A stretch of DNA of 64,000 nucleotides, taken from contig NZ_JAATEN010000008.1 in NCBI RefSeq assembly GCF_012034935.1, positions 235,271 through 299,270 on the forward strand, read 5' to 3'. How positions within the stretch are numbered: the stretch's first letter is position 1; each line of letters opens with the position of its first letter. The stretch is from Streptomyces zingiberis (GTDB lineage: Bacteria > Actinomycetota > Actinomycetes > Streptomycetales > Streptomycetaceae). Shown in pieces: positions 47,698 to 59,755 of the stretch. The notes beneath the pieces are model-generated. The model searched no databases. It was not told where the DNA came from and saw only the letters and a program-made list of their open reading frames with translations. A program made the translations under genes and the position numbers.

Positions 47698-48126
47698 GTG
47701 GCTGCCCGCACCAAGGCCCGTAAGCGCGCCTTCCAGATCCTCTTCGAGTCCGACCAGCGCGGCGCTCCCGTCCGCACGGTGCTCGCGGACTGGATGCGGC
47801 TCGCCCGGACCGACGACCGGCAGCCGCCGGTCTCCGCCTACACGATGGATCTGGTCGAGGGCTACGCCGAGTACGCCGGGCGCATCGACGAACTCCTCGC
47901 CACCTACTCCGTGGGCTGGACGCTGGACCGGATGCCGGGTACCGACCGCTGTCTGCTGCGGCTCGGCGCCTACGAGCTGATCTGGCAGGACGACACCCCC
48001 GACGCGGTGGTGATCGACGAAATGGTGCAGCTCGCCAAGGAGTTCTCCACCGACGAGTCACCGGCCTTCGTCAACGGCCTCCTGGGCCGTCTCAAGGAGC
48101 TGAAGCCCACGCTGCGCCGGGCCTGA
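47698..48126 (+). CDS. nusB: Transcription antitermination factor NusB
   Basis: All-helical RNA-binding protein of 142 residues that works with S10 in rRNA antitermination. The start ARTKARKRAFQILFESDQRG and the C-terminal DESPAFVNGLLG motif are diagnostic. The GTG follows the efp stop with no gap, so it is translated by coupling. A strong terminator follows. Confidence 0.95.
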   Translation: MAARTKARKRAFQILFESDQRGAPVRTVLADWMRLARTDDRQPPVSAYTMDLVEGYAEYAGRIDELLATYSVGWTLDRMPGTDRCLLRLGAYELIWQDDTPDAVVIDEMVQLAKEFSTDESPAFVNGLLGRLKELKPTLRRA

Positions 48127-48153
48127 CCGCCCGGGGCCGCCGGGCCCGGCCGC

Positions 48154-48216
48154 ACGGCCGCACCGCACCCGCGCCGGATCCCCACGGGGGTCCGGCCCGG
48201 GTGCCGGTGCGGCCGT
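48154..48216 (+). terminator. Terminator of the efp-nusB transcript
   Basis: A long imperfect inverted repeat: ACGGCCGCACCG... pairs with ...CGGTGCGGCCGT over about 24 bp, with one bulge and one mismatch, and the loop forms a further GGATCCCC/GGGGTCC stem. It lies 28 bases after the nusB stop and is followed by GTTCCGTTT. Confidence 0.75.
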
Positions 48217-48761
48217 GTTCCGTTTCCCGGCCGGGTATGCCGCCGAAGCCCCGTCTCCGCCCGCCGTGCGCGTCCCCTGCCCCTGCGGGTTCCTCCTCCG
48301 TCCGTCCGCCGCCGGAGCCGGCGGGGGCGCGGCCGGGGCGCCCGGAGGCCCGGCCGCAGCGGTGGCCCGCCCGGTCCGGCGCTCCGGCCGACGCGCCCGC
48401 CGGATTCCGTGGCGCGGGGCCAGAGAGTCACGAGTGACGAGTGCCTGAGGCCATGAGCGGCACGGCCGTCCGTCTCACGGTGAGTGAGAACGGGTTCGCC
48501 CGCCGCGAGGAGCGGGCAGGGCGGGCGGGCGCGCGGACTCCGGACCGTTGCCACGGAGCCTTCCCTGTGGAGGTCCCGGACGGGGTCCGCGGACCGTGTG
48601 GAGCCCCGCCGCCCCCATGGGCGGCACATCCCCTGAACCGCTGGGAGAGAGCCTGCCGGTGGACGCGAACGCTGCTCCCGCCGCACGGCCTCCCGCTTCC
48701 CGGGCCGGAACCCGGCCCCCACGCACCCCGGCCCCCGCGGTCGGGCTGACCGTGGGGGCCG

Positions 48762-48823
48762 GGACGGTGACGGCCGGGAGGGGGAGACCGGCGGAACCGG
48801 TCTCGCCCTCCCGGCCGCCGTCC
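48762..48823. other. Long hairpin in the nusB-bldD gap
   Basis: A near-perfect stem of about 27 bp with one three-base bulge and one mismatch, and a 5-base loop. It lies about 230 bases past the bldD stop on that strand, so it could end a long bldD transcript, or be part of a structured RNA. Confidence 0.55.
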
Positions 48824-48923
48824 TGCCAAGCGGTGCCCGGAGCATCCGGAGGAACCCCGGAGCACCCCAGGCGGCGCGGAGAACCGCGGAACGAGAAGAA
48901 CGCCGCGACCGTGGTGCACTCCG

Positions 48924-48959
48924 CGAACGCCACCGAACGCCACCGAACGCCACCGAACG
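48924..48959. repeat. 10-bp tandem repeat
   Basis: CGAACGCCAC occurs three times exactly and then as a partial copy, between the hairpin and the bldD 3' end. Confidence 0.8.
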
Positions 48960-49050
48960 GCGGCGAGCGCCGCGCGGTCACGGCACGCGGAGCCCGCGGC
49001 CCCCGGCGGACCCGGGAGGGACGCGCCGCCGGGAGGGGCGACGGCGGAGG

Positions 49051-49551
49051 TCAGGCATCCTCGTGCTGCACGGCGCGACGGGCGTCCGCGTCCAGCACAC
49101 CCCAGCTGATCAGCTGCTCGGTGAGGACCGAGGGGGACTGGTCGTAGATCACCGCGAGCGTGCGCAGGTCGTCCTGGCGGATCGACAGGACCTTGCCGTT
49201 GTAGTCGCCGCGCTGGCTCTGGATGGTGGCGGCGTACCGCTGGAGCGGGCCGGCCTTCTCCTGCGGCACGTGCGCGAGCCGCTCCAGATCCAGGACGAGC
49301 TTCGGCGGCGGCTCGGCCGCCCCGCCGGGCGTGGTGCCCGGCAGCAGTTCCTGCACCGGGACGCCGTAGAAGTCCGCCAGCTCGGCAAGACGCTGCACGG
49401 TCACCGCACGGTCGCCCCGCTCGTAGGAACCGACCACGACGGCCTTCCATCGGCCCTGGGACTTCTCCTCGACACCATGGAGGGAAAGGCCCTGCTGGGT
49501 ACGGATGGCGCGAAGCTTGGCTCCGAGCTGTTTGGCGTATTCGCTGGACAT
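49051..49551 (-). CDS. bldD: Developmental master regulator BldD
   Basis: Represses sporulation genes during vegetative growth when bound to tetrameric cyclic di-GMP. The 166-residue protein has an N-terminal Xre-type helix-turn-helix (about 7-70, with WKAVVVGSYERGDR) and a C-terminal c-di-GMP-binding domain. The signature residues are present: R114-G-D116 and, eight residues on, R125-Q-D-D128. ATG 49551 follows GGGGAG. The two BldD boxes over its promoter point to autoregulation. It faces the efp-nusB operon across a long gap and diverges from pyrR. Confidence 0.97.
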   Translation of the reverse strand: MSSEYAKQLGAKLRAIRTQQGLSLHGVEEKSQGRWKAVVVGSYERGDRAVTVQRLAELADFYGVPVQELLPGTTPGGAAEPPPKLVLDLERLAHVPQEKAGPLQRYAATIQSQRGDYNGKVLSIRQDDLRTLAVIYDQSPSVLTEQLISWGVLDADARRAVQHEDA

Positions 49552-49571
49552 ATGGCTCCCCGGACGAATTG

Positions 49572-49601
49572 GTAACTCACTGTGATGTTACGCAGCGTAA
49601 T
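49572..49601. promoter_or_regulatory. Two adjacent BldD boxes over the bldD promoter
   Basis: The published BldD consensus is nTnACnC(A/T)GnGTnAn. The site at 49587-49601 (GTTACGCAGCGTAAT) matches it at every fixed position. The site at 49572-49586 (GTAACTCACTGTGAT) matches at all but one. They abut exactly, with a 15-bp period. Confidence 0.85.
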
Positions 49602-49614
49602 TCTGCTTCGTCAA
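49585..49614 (-). promoter_or_regulatory. bldD promoter
   Basis: On the minus strand TTGACG (49614-49609) and TAACAT (49590-49585) are 18 bases apart, a good vegetative promoter. The perfect BldD box covers the -10 and most of the spacer, so BldD binding should block polymerase. Confidence 0.8.
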
Positions 49615-49825
49615 GCGGAGGGGGTCCTGCCGGGGTGCGGCCCGGCGTTCCCGGGCCCCGCGCGGGCCGCTTCCCGGGCTCCGCCCAGCCGTTTCCGGCC
49701 CGTCCCGGCCCGCGTCCGCCGGCCCGCGCGGCGGACCTCCGTTTCCGGGCCCAGGCCCCGCCCGTCCGGCGGGCCGGGCCCGCCTGGTATCGTTCACCAG
49801 GCACTATCCGACGTCCTTTAAGGTC

Positions 49826-49839
49826 CGTCCCGTGAGGCG
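49826..49839 (+). promoter_or_regulatory. PyrR-binding RNA hairpin in the pyrR leader
   Basis: The sequence CGUCCCGUGAGGCG matches the PyrR-binding consensus ARUCCNGNGAGGYU at 10 of the 12 fixed positions. The two differences (C for A at the start, G for U at the end) still pair with each other. The hexaloop CCGUGA is kept. The ribosome site GAAGGAGG (49842-49849) begins three bases later, so PyrR bound with UMP would block translation of pyrR and the coupled operon. Confidence 0.75.
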
Positions 49840-49859
49840 GAGAAGGAGGTCCTTTTCCC

Positions 49860-50531
49860 ATGGACGTTCCCACCGGCCCCATTCCCGCCGGTCCCACTCC
49901 CACGGGCGCCGTTCCCGCCGGCACCCCCGGGTCCGGCCCCGCCCGGCCCGTGCTGGAGGCCCCGGACATCTCCCGGGCCCTCACCCGCATCGCGCACGAG
50001 ATCGTCGAGCGCACCAAGGCCGCCGACGACGTGATCCTGCTCGGCATCCCCACCCGCGGCGTCTTCCTCGCCCGCCGGCTGGCGGACAGACTGGCGGAGA
50101 TCACCGGTCACCCCCGCCCGGTCGGCTCGCTGGACATCACGATGTACCGCGACGACCTGCGGCTGCGACCGGCCCGCGCGCTGGCCCGCACCGACATCCC
50201 GGCCGGCGGGATCGACTCCGCGCTGGTCGTCCTCGTCGACGACGTGCTCTTCTCCGGCCGCACCATCCGCGCCGCGCTCGACGCCCTCGGCGACATCGGG
50301 CGGCCGCGCGCCGTGCAGCTCGCCGTCCTCGTCGACCGCGGCCACCGTGAGCTGCCGATCCGCGCCGACTACGTCGGCAAGAACCTCCCCACCTCGCTGC
50401 GGGAGAGCGTCCGGGTGCAGCTCACCGAGGAGGACGGGCGTGACGCCGTGCTCCTCGGCCGGCGGCCCGGTCAGGACGGCTCCCCGGCCGGCGGCCGGGA
50501 GAGCGGTACCGCCGCTCCCCGCGACAGCTAG
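49860..50531 (+). CDS. pyrR: Pyrimidine operon regulator/uracil phosphoribosyltransferase PyrR
   Basis: RNA-binding attenuation/translation regulator that senses UMP and has weak uracil phosphoribosyltransferase activity. The 223-residue protein shows the PRPP loop [10 protein letters not shown] (126-135), [13 protein letters not shown] and the C-terminal [16 protein letters not shown] segment. The first 32 residues are a Pro/Gly/Thr lead not found in short PyrRs, and the last 20 are disordered. ATG 49860 follows AAGGAGG. It heads the pyrimidine operon; pyrB follows after 187 bases. Confidence 0.95.
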   Translation: MDVPTGPIPAGPTPTGAVPAGTPGSGPARPVLEAPDISRALTRIAHEIVERTKAADDVILLGIPTRGVFLARRLADRLAEITGHPRPVGSLDITMYRDDLRLRPARALARTDIPAGGIDSALVVLVDDVLFSGRTIRAALDALGDIGRPRAVQLAVLVDRGHRELPIRADYVGKNLPTSLRESVRVQLTEEDGRDAVLLGRRPGQDGSPAGGRESGTAAPRDS

Positions 50532-50718
50532 CGCGCCCGGACCCTGCCCCGGTCCGCGGCCCCGTGCGCCGCCGTACCGGAACCGCCGGTTCCGGAAGGC
50601 CCCCGGGGCCGCCTCGGCGGGCGGGAACGCATCGCACCTCCCGTCCTCACCCGCCCTCTCCCGTCCCCCGCCTGCCACTTACCGCCATCTCCCGCCATCT
50701 CCCGCCACGGAGCCCCGG

Positions 50719-51762
50719 ATGCAGCGCCACCTCACCTCGGCCGCGGACCTCAGCCGCGACGACGCCCTGATGATCCTCGACACCGCGGAGGAACTGGCCC
50801 GGGTCGCGGACCGGCCGATCAAGAAGCTCCCGACCCTGCGCGGCCGTACGGTCGTCAACCTCTTCTTCGAGGACTCCACCCGGACCCGGATCTCCTTCGA
50901 GGCCGCCGCCAAGCGGCTCTCCGCTGATGTGATCAACTTCTCCGCCAAGGGGTCCTCGGTCTCCAAGGGCGAGTCGCTCAAGGACACCGCCCTCACCCTG
51001 GAGGCGATGGGCGCCGACGCCGTCGTCATCCGCCACCATGACTCCGGCGCCCCGCACCGGCTCGCCACCTCCGGCTGGATCGGCGGCTCCGTGGTGAACG
51101 CCGGTGACGGCACCCACGAGCACCCCACCCAGGCCCTGCTGGACGCCTTCACCCTCCGCCGCCACCTGGCCGGCGGCCCCGGCGGATCCCCGGTCCGCCA
51201 GGCCGGCGTCACCGACCCCCTCCCCGGCGACGGCACCGGACGGGACCTCGCCGGGCGCCGGATCACCATCGTCGGGGACGTGCTGCACAGCCGCGTCGCC
51301 CGCTCCAACGTCCACCTGCTCACCACGCTCGGCGCCGAGGTCACCCTCGTCGCACCGCCGACCCTGGTCCCGGTCGGCGTGGAACGGTGGCCTTGCGAGG
51401 TCTCCTACGCGCTGGACCCCGTGCTGCCGGAGTCGGACGCCGTGATGATGCTCCGCGTCCAGCGGGAGCGGATGAACGCCGCCTTCTTCCCCACCGAGCG
51501 CGAGTACGCCCGCCGCTACGGCCTGGGCGGCGACCGGATGGCCCGGATGCCCGGCCACGCCGTCGTGCTCCACCCCGGCCCGATGAACCGCGGTATGGAG
51601 ATCACCGCCGAGGTCGCCGACTCCGGGCGGTGCACCGCCGTGGAGCAGGTCGCCAACGGTGTCTCCATCCGGATGGCCGTGCTCTACCTGCTGCTCGGCG
51701 GCGCCGGGCCCGCCGTCACCGCCCCCGCCGCGCCCACCACCCGCACCGAGGAGAACGCCTGA
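50719..51762 (+). CDS. pyrB: Aspartate carbamoyltransferase catalytic subunit
   Basis: Makes carbamoyl-aspartate. The 347-residue protein has the carbamoyl phosphate motif STRTR (53-57), the second [12 protein letters not shown] motif and the C-terminal LHPGPMNRG. An insertion of about 25 residues near 150-175 (Gly/Pro-rich) interrupts the domain hinge compared with shorter enzymes. ATG 50719 follows CACGGAG. There is no pyrI. pyrC starts two bases after the stop. Confidence 0.96.
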   Translation: MQRHLTSAADLSRDDALMILDTAEELARVADRPIKKLPTLRGRTVVNLFFEDSTRTRISFEAAAKRLSADVINFSAKGSSVSKGESLKDTALTLEAMGADAVVIRHHDSGAPHRLATSGWIGGSVVNAGDGTHEHPTQALLDAFTLRRHLAGGPGGSPVRQAGVTDPLPGDGTGRDLAGRRITIVGDVLHSRVARSNVHLLTTLGAEVTLVAPPTLVPVGVERWPCEVSYALDPVLPESDAVMMLRVQRERMNAAFFPTEREYARRYGLGGDRMARMPGHAVVLHPGPMNRGMEITAEVADSGRCTAVEQVANGVSIRMAVLYLLLGGAGPAVTAPAAPTTRTEENA

Positions 51763-51764
51763 CC

Positions 51765-53066
51765 ATGAGCGACCCGCAGAAGACCCTGATCCGCGGCGCG
51801 AGCCCGCTGGGCGGCGAACCCCGTGACCTGCTGCTCGACGGCGGCGTGATCGCCCAGACCGGAGCGGGCGGCACCCTCGGCGCCGCCGGCGCCACCGTCG
51901 TGGAGGCCGACGGCCTGATCCTCCTCCCCGGCCTGGTCGACCTCCACACCCACCTCCGCGAGCCCGGGCGGGAGGACTCCGAGACGGTCCTCACCGGCAC
52001 CCGGGCCGCCGCCGCCGGCGGCTACACCGCCGTGCACGCCATGGCCAACACCTTCCCCGTGGCGGACACGGCGGGCGTCGTCGAGCAGGTCTGGCGGCTC
52101 GGCCGCGAGTCCGGCTACTGCGACGTCCAGCCCGTCGGCGCCGTCACCGTCGGCCTGGAGGGCAAGCAGCTCGCCGAGCTCGGGGCCATGCACGACTCGG
52201 CCGCCGGGGTGCGGATCTTCTCCGACGACGGCAAGTGCGTGGACGACGCCGTGATCATGCGCCGGGCGCTGGAGTACGTGAAGGCCTTCGGCGGCGTCGT
52301 CGCCCAGCACGCCCAGGAGCCCCGGCTCACCGAGGGCGCCCAGATGAACGAGGGCGTGGTCTCCGCCGAGCTGGGCCTCGGCGGCTGGCCGGCCGTCGCG
52401 GAGGAGTCCGTCATCGCCCGGGACGTGCTGCTCGCCGCGCACGTCGGGTCCCGGCTGCACATCTGCCATGTCTCCACCGCCGGCTCGGTGGAGATCATCC
52501 GCTGGGCGAAGTCCAAGGGCTGGGACGTGACCGCCGAGGTCACCCCGCACCACCTCCTCCTCACCGACGAACTGGTCCGCTCCTACGACCCGGTCTACAA
52601 GGTGAACCCGCCGCTGCGCACCGAGGAGGACGTGCTGGCGCTGCGCGCCGCGCTCGCCGACGGCACCCTCGACTGCGTCGCCACCGACCACGCGCCGCAC
52701 CCGCACGAGGACAAGGACTGCGAGTGGGGCGCCGCCGCCATGGGCATGGTGGGCCTGGAGACCGCTCTCTCCGTCGTGCAGCACACGATGGTCGAGACCG
52801 GGCTGCTCGACTGGGCGGGCGTCGCCGACCGGATGTCCTCCCGCCCGGCCGCCATCGGCCGGCTCCGCGGCCAGGGCCGGCCCCTCGCCCAGGGGGAGCC
52901 CGCGAACCTGGTCCTGGCCGACCCCGCTTACCGTGGAGTGGTGGACCCCGCGGGCTTCGCCTCCCGCAGCCGCAACACCCCGTACGCGGGTCGTGAGCTG
53001 CCGGGACGGGTGACGCACACCTTCCTGCGGGGCCGGGCCACGGTGGTGGACGGAGCCGTGGTGTGA
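51765..53066 (+). CDS. pyrC: Dihydroorotase
   Basis: Cyclises carbamoyl-aspartate. The 433-residue amidohydrolase is of the class I type: H61 and H63 in DLHTHLREPG, the bridging region DDGKCVDD, histidines in ICHVSTAGS and TPHHLLLT, and the catalytic Asp in ATDHAPHP. ATG 51765 follows GAGGAGAACGCCTGACC. Its stop overlaps the next gene. Confidence 0.96.
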   Translation: MSDPQKTLIRGASPLGGEPRDLLLDGGVIAQTGAGGTLGAAGATVVEADGLILLPGLVDLHTHLREPGREDSETVLTGTRAAAAGGYTAVHAMANTFPVADTAGVVEQVWRLGRESGYCDVQPVGAVTVGLEGKQLAELGAMHDSAAGVRIFSDDGKCVDDAVIMRRALEYVKAFGGVVAQHAQEPRLTEGAQMNEGVVSAELGLGGWPAVAEESVIARDVLLAAHVGSRLHICHVSTAGSVEIIRWAKSKGWDVTAEVTPHHLLLTDELVRSYDPVYKVNPPLRTEEDVLALRAALADGTLDCVATDHAPHPHEDKDCEWGAAAMGMVGLETALSVVQHTMVETGLLDWAGVADRMSSRPAAIGRLRGQGRPLAQGEPANLVLADPAYRGVVDPAGFASRSRNTPYAGRELPGRVTHTFLRGRATVVDGAVV

Positions 53067-53836
53067 CCGGAATCGGAATGACGGGCCAGATGAACGTGAC
53101 CGAGAACGTGACCACGGCGGTCCCGGCGGTGCCGGACGCCCTCTCCGGCGGCCTCGCCGCCCTCGCCCCACTCGCGGCCGGGCCCGAGTCTCAGCAGGTC
53201 ACCGACTGGGGTGAGCGCCTGGCCTGGGTGTCCGTGCTGCTGCTGGCGGTGATCGTGGCGTACTGGCTGATGCGGCGCGGCTGGCAGCGGCGCGGGACCC
53301 TCCACGCCGACCTGCCGGAACCCGCCCCCGCGACCGGCCGCCGGGACGGCGCCGAACTGACGCTGACCGGGCGCTACCACGGCTCCACCGTCGCCGGGCA
53401 GTGGCTCGACCGGATCGTCGCGCACGGCCTCGGCACCCGCAGCCGCGCCGAACTGGTCCTCACCGCCGACGGCCTGGACGTCCTGCGCCCCGGCGCCCGC
53501 GACTTCCACATCCCCGCCGGTGACCTGCGCGGCGCCCGGCTGGACACCGGCATCGCCGGCAAGGTCCTCACCGAGGGCGGTCTGCTGGTGATCACCTGGC
53601 GGCTCGGGGACCGGCTGGTCGACTCCGGGTTCCGCTCGGACCGCGCCGTCGTCCACACCACCTGGGTCGCGCACGTCAACGACCTCACCGGCGGCCCCGC
53701 GGACCTCACCGCCGCGGCCGTCCGGCCCGGTGCCGCCGGCGCCCGGGACGCGGACGGGCCCGGAGACCGTCCCGGGCCGCGCCACGGCACCCAGCCAGAA
53801 CCCCGGCACGACACGAAGGACGGCACCACACCATGA
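53063..53836 (+). CDS. Membrane-anchored PH-like protein inside the pyr operon
   Basis: A 257-residue protein with one membrane helix (about 53-71) and a cytoplasmic domain of about 150 residues with alternating strands that resembles a bacterial PH-like fold ([25 protein letters not shown] then [19 protein letters not shown]). The tail is disordered. It overlaps both neighbours (pyrC stop and carA start), so it is a fixed member of the operon. The same position is occupied in other Streptomyces, as I remember them, but I know of no function. The GTG at 53063 is chosen by overlap; ATG 53078 or 53090 are alternatives. Confidence 0.8.
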   Translation: MTGIGMTGQMNVTENVTTAVPAVPDALSGGLAALAPLAAGPESQQVTDWGERLAWVSVLLLAVIVAYWLMRRGWQRRGTLHADLPEPAPATGRRDGAELTLTGRYHGSTVAGQWLDRIVAHGLGTRSRAELVLTADGLDVLRPGARDFHIPAGDLRGARLDTGIAGKVLTEGGLLVITWRLGDRLVDSGFRSDRAVVHTTWVAHVNDLTGGPADLTAAAVRPGAAGARDADGPGDRPGPRHGTQPEPRHDTKDGTTP

Positions 53837-55006
53837 CGACCTCGTCCCGCGGGGCCCGTACCCCCGCCGTACTCGTCCTGGAGGACGGGCGCACCTTCCA
53901 CGGCCACGCCTACGGGGCCGTGGGGGAGACCGTCGGCGAAGCGGTGTTCTCCACCGGCATGACCGGCTACCAGGAGACCCTCACCGACCCCTCCTACCAC
54001 CGGCAGGTCGTCGTGATGACGGCCCCGCACATCGGCAACACCGGCATCAACGACGAGGACCCCGAGTCCCGCCGGATCTGGGTGGCCGGCTACGTCGTCC
54101 GCGACCCCGCCCGCACCCCCTCCAGCTGGCGTTCCGTGCGCACCCTCGACGAGGAGCTGACCGCCCAGGGCGTCGTCGGCATCAGCGGCGTCGACACCCG
54201 CGCGCTCACCCGGCACCTCCGCGAGCGCGGCGCGATGCGCGTCGGGATCTTCTCCGGCGAGCGGATCGCCGCGGAGGAGACCCTGCTGGCCCGGGTGCGC
54301 TCCGCGCCCGCCATGGAGGGCGCCGACCTCTGCGGCGAGGTCGCCACCGCCGAGCCGTACGTCGTCCCGGCGATCGGGGAGAAGCGGTTCACCGTCGCCG
54401 CGATCGACCTCGGCATCAAGGGCATGACCCCGCACCGCATGGCCGAACGCGGCATCGAGGTGCACGTCCTGCCCGCGAACGCCACCCCCGAGGACGTCTA
54501 CGCGGTCAAGGGGGCCGGGGCCGCGGGACCCGACGGCGTGTTCTTCTCCAACGGGCCCGGTGACCCGGCCACCGCCGACGGCCCGGTCGCCCTGATGCGG
54601 GCCGTCCTGGAGCGCCGGACCCCGGTGTTCGGCATCTGCTTCGGCAACCAGGTCCTCGGCCGGGCGCTGGGCTTCGGCACCTTCAAGCTCAGGTACGGCC
54701 ACCGCGGCATCAACCAGCCCGTCCAGGACCGCGCCACCGGCAAGGTCGAGGTGACCGCGCACAACCACGGCTTCGCCGTGGACGCGCCGCTGGACGGCCC
54801 CACCGACACCCCCTACGGCCGCGCCGAGGTCTCCCACGTGTGCCTCAACGACGAGGTGGTGGAGGGCCTGCGCCTGCTGGACCGGCCCGCCTTCAGCGTC
54901 CAGTACCACCCGGAGGCGGCCGCCGGGCCGCACGACGCCGCCTATCTCTTCGACCGCTTCGCCGGCCTCATGGCCGGCGCGCGGCAGCACACCCCGGAGG
55001 ACCAGC

Positions 55007-55014
<8 letters not shown>
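53833..55014 (+). CDS. carA: Carbamoyl-phosphate synthase small (glutaminase) subunit
   Basis: Supplies ammonia from glutamine to CarB. The 393-residue protein has an N-terminal CPSase domain ([27 protein letters not shown]) and a class I amidotransferase domain with nucleophile Cys in [11 protein letters not shown] and the His/Glu pair in [12 protein letters not shown]. The nucleophile loop reads ICFGNQ rather than ICLGHQ, an actinobacterial variant. ATG 53833 overlaps the upstream gene. Confidence 0.96.
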
Positions 55015-58327
<3,313 letters not shown>

Positions 58328-58630
58328 GCCGCACCCGGCCACGCCCGGCCACGTTTAAGCCGTACCGGGCCGCGCCGGGCCATGCCGAGGGGGCACCGTG
58401 GCGGTGCCTCCTCGCGTGGCCCGCGCGTCCGGACGGCGGGCGGGCCGGGCGGTACCCGGTACCGTCCGGCCCGGCCGGCCCCGGCCCGGCCCGGTCCACG
58501 CCACGCCCGCCCCCCGTCGTACGGCCCGCCCCCCTTCGTACGGCCCGCCGCCGAGCTCCGGCCGGCGGCCGGAGCCGACCAGTACCGCCCTCGCCCCCGC
58601 CGACTCCGCAGAAACGGTCCCGGATCGCCG
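58328..58630. other. Gap between carB and pyrD with a hairpin
   Basis: A 303-base gap in an otherwise closely packed operon. It has the hairpin at 58377-58422 and then GC-rich sequence with short CGTACGGCCC-type repeats near 58515-58550. No gene seen; pyrD may have its own promoter here. Confidence 0.5.
58377..58422 (+). terminator. Hairpin after carB
   Basis: GGGCCA...GCACC pairs with GGTGC...TGGCCC with small internal loops. It may end the carB transcript or act as a partial terminator before pyrD-pyrF. Confidence 0.55.
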
Positions 58631-59755
58631 ATGTACGCCCTCCTCTTCCACCTCCTCCTCCGGCGCCTGGACCCCGAGCGCGCCCACCACCTGGCCTTCG
58701 GCTGGATCCGGCGCGCCGCCCGCGTCCCGCTGCTCCGTACCCTCCTCGCCGCCGTCTGCGCGCCCCGCAGCCCGGAGCTGCGCACCACCGCCCTGGGGCG
58801 GCAGCTGCCCGGCCCGTTCGGCCTCGCCGCCGGCTTCGACAAGAACGCCACCGGCATCGACGGCCTGGCCCTGCTGGGCTTCGGCCATGTCGAGGTCGGC
58901 ACCGTCACCGGGCAGCCGCAGCCCGGCAACCCCGCGCCGCGCCTCTTCCGCCTGGCGGTGGACCGTGCGCTGGTCAACCGGATGGGATTCAACAACGACG
59001 GCTCGGCGGCCGTCGCCGCCCGTCTCGCCGCCCGCGCCGCCACCCGCCGGGGCCGGCCCCGGCCGGTGACCCTCGGCGTCAACATCGGGAAGACCAAGGC
59101 CGTCCCCGAGGCGGAGGCGATCGGCGACTACGTCACCTCCACCGAGCGGCTCGCGCCGCACGCCGACTACCTCGTCGTCAACGTCTCCTCCCCGAACACC
59201 CCCGGCCTGCGCGACCTCCAGGCCACCGCGCAGCTCCGCCCGCTGCTCACCGCCGTCCGCGCCGCCGCCGACCGCGCGGTCCCCGGCCGCCGCGTCCCGC
59301 TGCTGGTCAAGATCGCTCCCGACCTCGCCGACGAGGACGTGGACGCCGTCGCCGACCTCGCCGTGGACCTGGGCCTGGACGGTGTCATCGCCACCAACAC
59401 CACCATCGCGCGCGACGGTCTGCGCACCCGCCGCGACGTCGTCGAGCGCGCGGGCGCCGGCGGACTGTCCGGCGCCCCGCTCAAGGACCGCTCGCTGGAG
59501 GTACTGCGCCGGCTGTACGCGCGCGTGGGTGACCGGGTGACGCTCGTCGGCGTGGGCGGGGTGGAGACCGCCGACGACGTCTGGGAGCGGATCCTCGCCG
59601 GCGCCACCCTCGTCCAGGGCTACACCGCCTTCGTCTACCAGGGTCCCCTCTGGTGCCGGCGGATCCACCGGGGCCTCGCGGCCCGGCTGGCGGCGAGCCC
59701 GTACACGACCCTCGCCGACGCCGTCGGCGCCGACACCAGGAAGGCCGCCGCATGA
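58631..59755 (+). CDS. pyrD: Dihydroorotate dehydrogenase (quinone), class 2
   Basis: Oxidises dihydroorotate to orotate, passing electrons to menaquinone at the membrane. The 374-residue protein has the class 2 N-terminal helical extension ([20 protein letters not shown]), the FMN-binding [10 protein letters not shown] region, the catalytic Ser in [12 protein letters not shown] and the [10 protein letters not shown] loop. ATG 58631 has a poor ribosome site but gives the conserved N-terminus. Its stop overlaps pyrF as ATGA. Confidence 0.95.
   Translation: MYALLFHLLLRRLDPERAHHLAFGWIRRAARVPLLRTLLAAVCAPRSPELRTTALGRQLPGPFGLAAGFDKNATGIDGLALLGFGHVEVGTVTGQPQPGNPAPRLFRLAVDRALVNRMGFNNDGSAAVAARLAARAATRRGRPRPVTLGVNIGKTKAVPEAEAIGDYVTSTERLAPHADYLVVNVSSPNTPGLRDLQATAQLRPLLTAVRAAADRAVPGRRVPLLVKIAPDLADEDVDAVADLAVDLGLDGVIATNTTIARDGLRTRRDVVERAGAGGLSGAPLKDRSLEVLRRLYARVGDRVTLVGVGGVETADDVWERILAGATLVQGYTAFVYQGPLWCRRIHRGLAARLAASPYTTLADAVGADTRKAAA

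Larger units (their letters stand above)
48127..49050. other. Large non-coding gap between convergent nusB and bldD
   Basis: A 924-base gap, the longest in the window. It contains the nusB terminator (48154-48216), a second long hairpin (48762-48823), and a 10-bp tandem repeat (48924-48959). An open frame at 48453-48749 (98 residues, plus strand, ATG 48453) has coding-like third positions only in its first 40 or so codons and no recognisable domain or good ribosome site. On the minus strand the overlapping open frames are Gly/Arg/Pro-rich. A small RNA or decayed gene is possible. Confidence 0.5.
49552..49859. other. Divergent control region of bldD and pyrR
   Basis: A 308-base gap. The left end has the bldD promoter and BldD boxes; the right end has the pyrR leader with a PyrR-binding hairpin. 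TATCGT near 49788 and CACTATCC near 49802 are weak -10 candidates for pyrR. Confidence 0.6.

Noticed and set aside
48441..48749. 102-codon plus-strand open frame in the nusB-bldD gap
   Set aside because: It lacks a convincing ribosome site, its third-position GC falls in the second half, and I recognise no family. Kept only as a possibility in the gap description.
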